From Isoetes taiwanensis (lineage: Eukaryota; Streptophyta; Lycopodiopsida; Isoetales; Isoetaceae), in assembly GCA_021234155.1 (NCBI GenBank), contig JAJEKV010000008.1:15472852-15536851 (forward strand): a stretch of 64,000 nucleotides of DNA, read 5' to 3'. The position numbers were made by a program, and so were the translations under genes. Within the stretch, counting starts at the first letter, position 1. Each line of letters begins with the position of its first letter. Shown here one piece after another: positions 57,701 to 64,000 of this stretch. The notes beneath the pieces are model-generated. The model searched no databases, was not told the origin of the DNA, and saw only the letters and a list, made by a program, of their open reading frames with translations.

Positions 57701-58850
57701 AAACATCACTTGATTGTGAGTACTTTCTAGAAATTTATATTTTTCTTGGTTTTATCCCTAGGCGGAATCAAAGGAAAGGTTGTCCCGAAATAGGAGCAAG
57801 CTTCAAATGAAGGCTTTGAAGTGCAATCTGAAAAACAAATATAAGGATGCTTTAGGAACTTGTACACATAGCAGCCAATTTCAAATCTGAATTAACACCT
57901 CAGAAATTAGTAGCGCTTCAATTCATTACCTTTGTTACTGCCTGAAGCACCTGCGTTACATGGAAGATCAGCGCGACAAAGCCGCCTATCAAAAGCAAGG
58001 TAAATCTTCTTTGACACACAATCAACTGAGACAACGTAGGTGCGCCTCAAGGAAGCCGCTTCCGTTTTAACGATGCGGCTGCGCTCAAAAGCAGCGGGAA
58101 GGACTAAATTACCCTATTTAGCTAATAGAAATCACAGCCCCTCCATCCCAGCTCGACCTGTGATGGCGATTTTTTGCCCAAGCCACATTATCGCGCCATG
58201 TCACTTTTTTTCCTCAAGCCACGCACGTCACACCAAAGCACCACCATAATTTTGCCAGGTGAGGGAATGTGCAAAACCACATAATGTGCACTGGCAGCGT
58301 GGGCGCAAAGGCGGGGAGCACACTAAAGGTAATCCCCCTTGCAGTTCAGTCAAAAGCACAGGCTGCCCAGTGCTGGTAAGCCCATATTGCCCAAGGTCCA
58401 CGTAAATGTCTGGAAGTTGGGGCATGGGTTTGTGGGCCGGGGATCAATATGTGGTCAACTGTTGTTGTGCAAAGCGGAGCTTCCCAACCAACTTGATAGG
58501 GGTATCTTGGCCGACCTTAGAGGACGCCGTTACAGGGATCTCCGGCCTATCGCGGGGAGACCTAACCATGTATGTTTAGGTAAGATGGGAGTGAGTGAAA
58601 TGACTATTTTTTGATTTTTATGGACGGAGTTACCAGATTTGAGTCACGGCAGGCACTCGCCATTTGGGAAGAGGGGAGATGAGGGCTTCGAGCCCTTCTT
58701 AGTTGATGATTCTAGATTAGCCCATTAATTCTAATTAATATGCGGCGCACATTCAACCCATTTTAGCGTAGATTACCGAGCTAAACGAGTGATAAAGAAG
58801 ACTTATGCGGTTTGAACTCCCTCATTTGGCTATAAGGAGGCTTTGTTTGG
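54777..58850. other. No gene seen
   Basis: AT-rich to mixed sequence. Only short frames without family features; no structured repeats found. Confidence 0.4.
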
Positions 58851-61800
58851 CGGGCTGGGCTTCATATGCGGTATGAGCAAAGGTATGGAGCTCGATACAT
58901 CTTAGGTGATGCATCACCGCAGCCTAATGAGATTAAGAAGTTATGTAAACAGCGGTGACTCTCATACACTGTAGAAAGAAGCATTCTTACCGGAGTCTCT
59001 CTGTAGAAGCCCCGGGGGAGATATAATCAGGGTGACCTTACGGCTGCCCTTTCAGCGATCCATAGGTAGGGCTCCCCGAACTTATGGCTACTCTTTGAAG
59101 GCGGGATGGTGAACTACCCAATGACTATATTTGCTCTGAGCCAGAGTCTTGAGCTTTCATACCTTTGACCTTTGGAACCGGTTGATGATCACGCAGGAAT
59201 ACAAAGCAGGATTTCCTCAGGTGATTCTGCATTATTTGTTTGTTGCGATTGCTGGGTGAGGCACCCGAGGTGGACCTTGTATGTTATTTGATGCATATTA
59301 CTCTCATATTTTATTAGCAAAACTTCGCTGGTAGGTCAGGGGAGGCCAGAATGATGACCAAATTCCGTGCCTTTCAGAAGGTTTGCTTTATATATCCAAG
59401 GGGCAGATATGGAGTGGACAACACCTCATAGCGGCGAGGAAACTGCGTTATCCAAGAAGGATGAACTCGATTCTATAATTAGGGCATTAGCCTTATCTCA
59501 CGGGGGCATCGCGTTGTTATGGGGAGCGGCTGATCGCCTTGGAAGGGATAAGGCGGCGTTTGTAGTTAAATCTTGGAGTTGACATCCCAAAAAGGAAGCA
59601 TGATCTGGAGGCACTTACATGGTGGTGTAAAAAGAGCTAAGCTAGTAATAGTTAGTGACCGGTAAAAGGTGAAATTTTAATAAAACTTGAAACTTGGTCA
59701 CTAGAAAGTGACTACTTACTCGCGAGGTAGTAAACAGGAGGGCCTACCTAAGTGCCCGAAACGCCATGCTGGCGAAGGTACTCGACACCTAAATGGTTTC
59801 AATCAACCCAAATGTAGAAAGTAAGGATGTAATTTTGACTCCCTCACCAGGATGGGAGAACGAAATGGCGAAAATGCTTACACCAAGGTGCGCGCAAACC
59901 ATGCGTAGCATTGTGTGAGTAGTCAAAAGTTTTTAGACAACTAACTTGACCTAAACGGCTCAGGGTGTCGTGGTGGCTTACCGATAGAACGAGATTACTC
60001 AAACTCTAAAGCATTTTATTTTAAAACTAGAGTTTGTTTTACAAATCAACAATACCACATTAGGAACTTTAAAACTTTATCTTTCTCGGGGAGTTTGTTT
60101 AAATAGGAAAGCGATACCACGTAAGACAAAGCCGCATAACATTCCGCCCGGATGAATTGCTCAGCATTCCTTTGTTATAAGCCATCTAGGACTACTCGGC
60201 ATATAAAACAAGCTCAAGTGTTGGTACATCACCTCCATACCAAGAGTGTAAATTGACTGACATAACAAACAGGGCTGGTTTGCCACATTGAAGCCTCCCC
60301 ATGCGCCGGATATCTAGAAAAAAGGAGCTAAGTCTAGAGCTACTTAAGTCACTCATATGCTGTGATTCACCCCACCTCAAAAAGAGGAAAAAAAAAAAAA
60401 AAAAAATAACATTTGCTAATATGTGACACGATAGGCATTTCAAAGGCTGGGTTGAAACACGCCGACTTCTGGGAGACTCACGGGCGAGCAAGATACCTTG
60501 CCGGTCGGCGCGGAGAGCCCCGCTTCGAACTGGCTGGCGTTTAATCCCCGGAACGCCTTGACTCACCAGGATACTCCTGGCGTTTGCTTTTGAGCCACGA
60601 GGCTAGAGCCACGAAAGAGCAAGAAGGCACAATTTCTTGAAGACATTGAAGACCAGGCGTCTGCCGGCTGACAGAAGGAGGAAGTGAAAGAGCAGGCCAA
60701 AGCCCGGGAAGGACAATGGAAAACACCTCTACAAGCGAAAGTCTGAGGAACCAGCGGCTGCTCAAACAAAATGCTTCGCCAAATTTTGTTTAACGCCAGA
60801 GACTAGGTCATAGATTACATTGCAAAACAGGTAAGAACCTGACCAGGCGAGTCGCTATCCGATATCACTACTGGGTTTTAGGGTTGGGCTTCACCTCTCA
60901 GGCACTACACTGGCTTATGGCCGCGCAATTTACCCGTGAATATATATCCAAAAATAAATCGGTAAACTAATTTCGCATAAAATAAACACGCTTGTATAAT
61001 AATTTGGCACTTACTTGTTTTGAATTTTGCAAGATCAGAGTTTGGCATCGTTTTTGGTTGAAACATAACAGGTAAATAATCACGGCTATGACTTGATCTG
61101 CCTTGGAAATCTTTAGCTATAGTTTGGGGCAAGCTTTGGTCTTGGGTATATTCCATCTTGGAACAATAGCATCTAGCACAGCAAATGGGAACTGAGGCTG
61201 GGGAAGAACCATTACCCTGCAATAATCAACACGGTAACGCCGACAAATGATGCAAACGCGGGAACGTTTGGTTCTAAGTTTATCGGTATGCGGTGACATT
61301 ATGCAAAGAAAGGCCCGGAATCATTCTTTAAATTTCGGGTTGATTATCCGGCATTACCAACATTTGATACGACATTGAGGAGCGAATTTCACAGTGGAGA
61401 TCAATTTGCTGACATAGTTGGAACACAATGGCCGATTCGGCAAGTTTCAGCGCAGGTTCTGACTTCTTTCGATATCTGCTTCTTGTTGAAATAATAACTG
61501 TGGTGGCGGTTTATATAAGGCCATAAGCGTGTTAAACACCCAGGAGAAGAACTGCTCTATCAAATTTATTGTGCAATCAGGAAAGCACCATCCCGCCAAA
61601 ATTTGTATGCGTACGCGACTGGGACTCACTCCCGCGCCAGGCGCAAACGCGTGGGGAGGATCTGGGCCATAGCTGGGTACTTTCGGAGTTCTAAGTGGAA
61701 GAGCAGCAGCGAACATAAGTCGCGTGCTCGATGGGTTGGGGTTAAAGGCCTCTTGTAAACAAATTCCTGCGAGCAGGGGAGCATATGCGGAAGTGCCGCC

Positions 61801-62200
61801 CATAGCCTTAACTCAAAGCGGATGTCAAGCTGCGCGTCAACAAAAGATATGCTCTAAAGCTAGACAAGCACCAAAGCCACCCAGAATCCGGCCATAGCGA
61901 GCTCCGGCTCCCTTGCACGATAGGAAAGGCAATAACGACTTTGTGGGTTTCAAGGCCGGAATAGAGGAACCTCCGGGAGGAAACTTATACAGGAGGCTAT
62001 GAAACATCGGGGAGCACAGGAGGGGCTGGCCAGTTCGGGCAGGATTCTAGATCAAAAAAGCACAGGAAACAAGGAAGAGACGGCTTGATGCACCAGGAAG
62101 CCAAGTGAATTCCCGAGACTGAGTGGACCCGGTAGGTTGGAGGGCAGGCTAGCCAACAACCATATACTATTCGAGCAGGTATGTGTGCAATGAAGATAGC
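58850..62200. repeat. Dispersed repeat family, copy C
   Basis: Shares with copy A CTCGATACATCTTAGGTGAT (58891), GTATGTTATTTGATG (about 59279) and AAAACTAGAGTTTGTTTT (60022), and with copies A and B the CTTGACTCACCAGGATACTC block, GGAAGGACAATGGAAAACAC (B), CTGAGGAACCAGCGGCTGCT (B), GCGGATGTCAAGC with CAACAAAAGAT and GCTAGACAAGC (about 61817), and ACATCGGGGAGC. Between the last two sets it is about 750 bp longer than A and B, so something was inserted in C between about 60780 and 61800, or lost from the other two. Confidence 0.65.
60388..60406. repeat. Poly-A tract of 19
   Basis: Nineteen consecutive A within repeat copy C, preceded by a GAGG/AAAGAGG purine run. A similar purine run without the long A tract occurs at the corresponding place in copy A (about 29464-29480). 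It is probably an expanded simple repeat rather than a retroposon tail. Confidence 0.7.
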
Positions 62201-64000
62201 CACACTGGGCGCGTCCTAAACAGCGAAGTCCGCAGCTCACGAATTCAACACGCGGAGGAGAAATGACCGCGATCTACCTATCGATCGCCATCTCGCAAGC
62301 CGAAGGGGCGTAAAGTACTGTGCAACGAATTGATCTGCTCGAAAGGGTCGGCAGCCGCGCATTTTCAACCTTGCGATGACACCGCGAAGCGGTCGCGGCG
62401 GCCAGCGGCGTATGACGGTGAAACACATTAAGAAGGAGCATTTTCAGCTCAAGGGTTCACATCTAAAGGCGCTGCGGCGGCTTGGAGATACTTGACACAA
62501 TTGGGGCCGAGGTCGCTATAAGCGGCGGCACCGCAAGGAACGAAGTCAACGAAGAGCGAAAATATCACGGCCTAAAAGAACCACAGAGTTTCAAAAGTCA
62601 ATGTTGAGGACTTTACGCTTGCGACCGGTTGAAGCTTTGCTTGCGGTGGTTTGGGATGGAATAGAAGCAAAAGGGAATACCATGCTTCAGAAGTTTAAAG
62701 GAGGACAAGCATTCTGGCGGATCCAGCTTGCAGCGGGGGATTGCTTCGCCGCTGAAATGAGGTACGCCCGGGAATGGAGGCCGAAACAGGGGAACAAAGA
62801 TAAACGCTGCGTCCCGCCCCTCATGTGGCGCACTATACAGATAATATTGAAATAGAGCTTCCATTGGCTTTCGCGGCTTCTTCGGTAATACGCTCAGCGT
62901 AAACTATTTTAAGTTTGCATCAGTCCCAGTTGAGGGTAAGGAAGCGTTTATCTCCCCTTTTCGAGCTGAAGGTTGGCACTTTTGCGGAAGGCGACTTCCC
63001 TGAAGCAGAGCCGATTAAACACGCAGCACGAAGACGGTGTGCCATGACCAGGGAAGTGCGGGCTATTGCGCAGTGCCAGGGCTATAAAGCCGACTTCCGC
63101 TCCAGGTCCCTGACGGCGCGAGGATTAGCTATCGCGCAGAACTGGCCCGGCTGGTGCTGCGGTCCTCCGACTCGCTTGTTGAAAGGCAGGCGCCGCAGCG
63201 GGAACCCGTAATGGGTCCCTGGGGCAACCATGCAAAGGCTACTGGGTCTCACGCACCTTCCTATATCACGGGGCGCAGGAAATGATCAACCAACACTCCC
63301 TTTTTGCTCCGCCAACGCGGCAATGTAAAGGCAACATCTAATCCCGATCACATCGTCGGTGCAGTTTGGTGATTTGGACGGTCGCGGACTGCCGGGACCA
63401 GCGGACTTCTTTACGGCAGCAGCCATAACTCTTGGGCGCGCGATTTGCGCCAGCAGTTTTTCTTTGCGGCCAGGTATCCTCATGAGGAGACATGGTATTC
63501 ACTAAGAAGGAATGAGCCGATTTTGCTAAGAACATGGAATACACTTAAAGGATTAAAAACTATGCGGCAATAGCAAGCGAGAGAATAGAACCGTTAGTAC
63601 GACAGCAGGCGTGCTTTCAAATATTCAATAATCAAAGTTTCCTGGAATTGCGTGGAAGAAGGTTGAAACCAGGAAATTCCACCTTTGGCAGTATTTAACA
63701 GGGACTACGTGTCCCAGGCCTCAAGCCGTCAGCAGGACTTGGTTGGAGTCAGACTTTTAACAGTACTTAAATGTGCGGGACTAAAGGTATTCCTAAATTC
63801 TTGCCCCAATACTCCCTATCTCGCTGCTTTGCATTGCTTTGCCAGCATTTTCGGATCCATCAAACAGGCTTTAATTGAATTGCTAACGGCGTATTTCACG
63901 TTCACCGCGAAGGTGCGGCGCGATGGCGCGGCTTTGGCGCGCGGGATTTCCCTGATTCTTTCGGGCGCAATTAAAGTTTGGCTGGCCTGGCGGCAGCGCC
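62201..64000. other. No gene seen
   Basis: Higher GC than the rest, with short frames on both strands (for example 62601-62855 and 62915-63211) but no recognisable family or splice context. Confidence 0.4.

Larger units (their letters stand above)
23285..64000. other. Gene-free, repeat-dominated or low-quality region
   Basis: Across 40.7 kb I found no recognisable gene, no splice-consistent exon series and no reading frame beyond about 157 codons. Candidate frames show no family motifs. Repeat copies inside the region align only in short blocks separated by small insertions and deletions, many of them GC-rich (GGC, GCG). This fits either old, heavily decayed retrotransposon DNA or uncorrected long-read error. 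The named repeats below are the only features I can support in it. Confidence 0.55.

Overview
This window is nuclear DNA from a land plant, most likely a seed plant with a large, repeat-rich genome. The evidence is GT-AG introns interrupting plant-type genes, an intact 16-exon sphingosine-1-phosphate lyase whose inferred length (543 residues) is essentially that of the plant DPL1 enzymes, a legume-type (L-type) lectin, a PDR-type ABCG transporter remnant, and retrotransposon remains with tRNA-Met-type primer-binding sites. A gymnosperm is possible given the load of decayed LTR elements, but the sequence does not settle the lineage.

Layout. 1-630 is AT-rich and ends in a hAT-like terminal motif. 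629-1353 is a broken ABCG transporter fragment (+). 1354-7700 has no recognisable gene, only small tandem repeats. 7802-8692 is a single-exon secreted L-type lectin (+). 9402-14383 is the complete sphingosine-1-phosphate lyase gene (+), with a G-box/bZIP-type pair just upstream. 15113-16259 is a frameshifted LTR-retrotransposon gag plus primer-binding site (-), followed by a tRNA-like SINE candidate near 16.6 kb. 17197-19127 holds two unrecognised coding remnants (one with an in-frame TGA, one with phase-matched exons). 19240-19983 is a 744-bp foldback element with arms of about 285 bp. 20760-21694 holds unrecognised reading frames on the minus strand. 22266-23244 is tandem-repeat DNA that runs into a 40-base assembly gap at 23245-23284.

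After the gap (23285-64000) the character changes. I found no recognisable gene, no exon-intron structure and no long convincing reading frame. The only structure I could support there is repeats: three diverged copies of one kilobase-scale repeat family (about 25.9-29.2, 47.8-48.7 and 58.9-62.2 kb), another repeat pair (29.9 and 47.2 kb), degenerate primer-binding-site motifs, and several short tandem duplications. Either this is old decayed retrotransposon DNA or the base quality is poor on this side of the gap; the sequence alone does not decide.

The two intact genes act in different places: the lectin is a predicted secreted or surface carbohydrate-binding protein, and the lyase is an endoplasmic-reticulum enzyme of sphingolipid breakdown. 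Nothing in the window links them functionally. The two unrecognised coding areas at 17-22 kb, flanking a large foldback element, are the best candidates for something undescribed.
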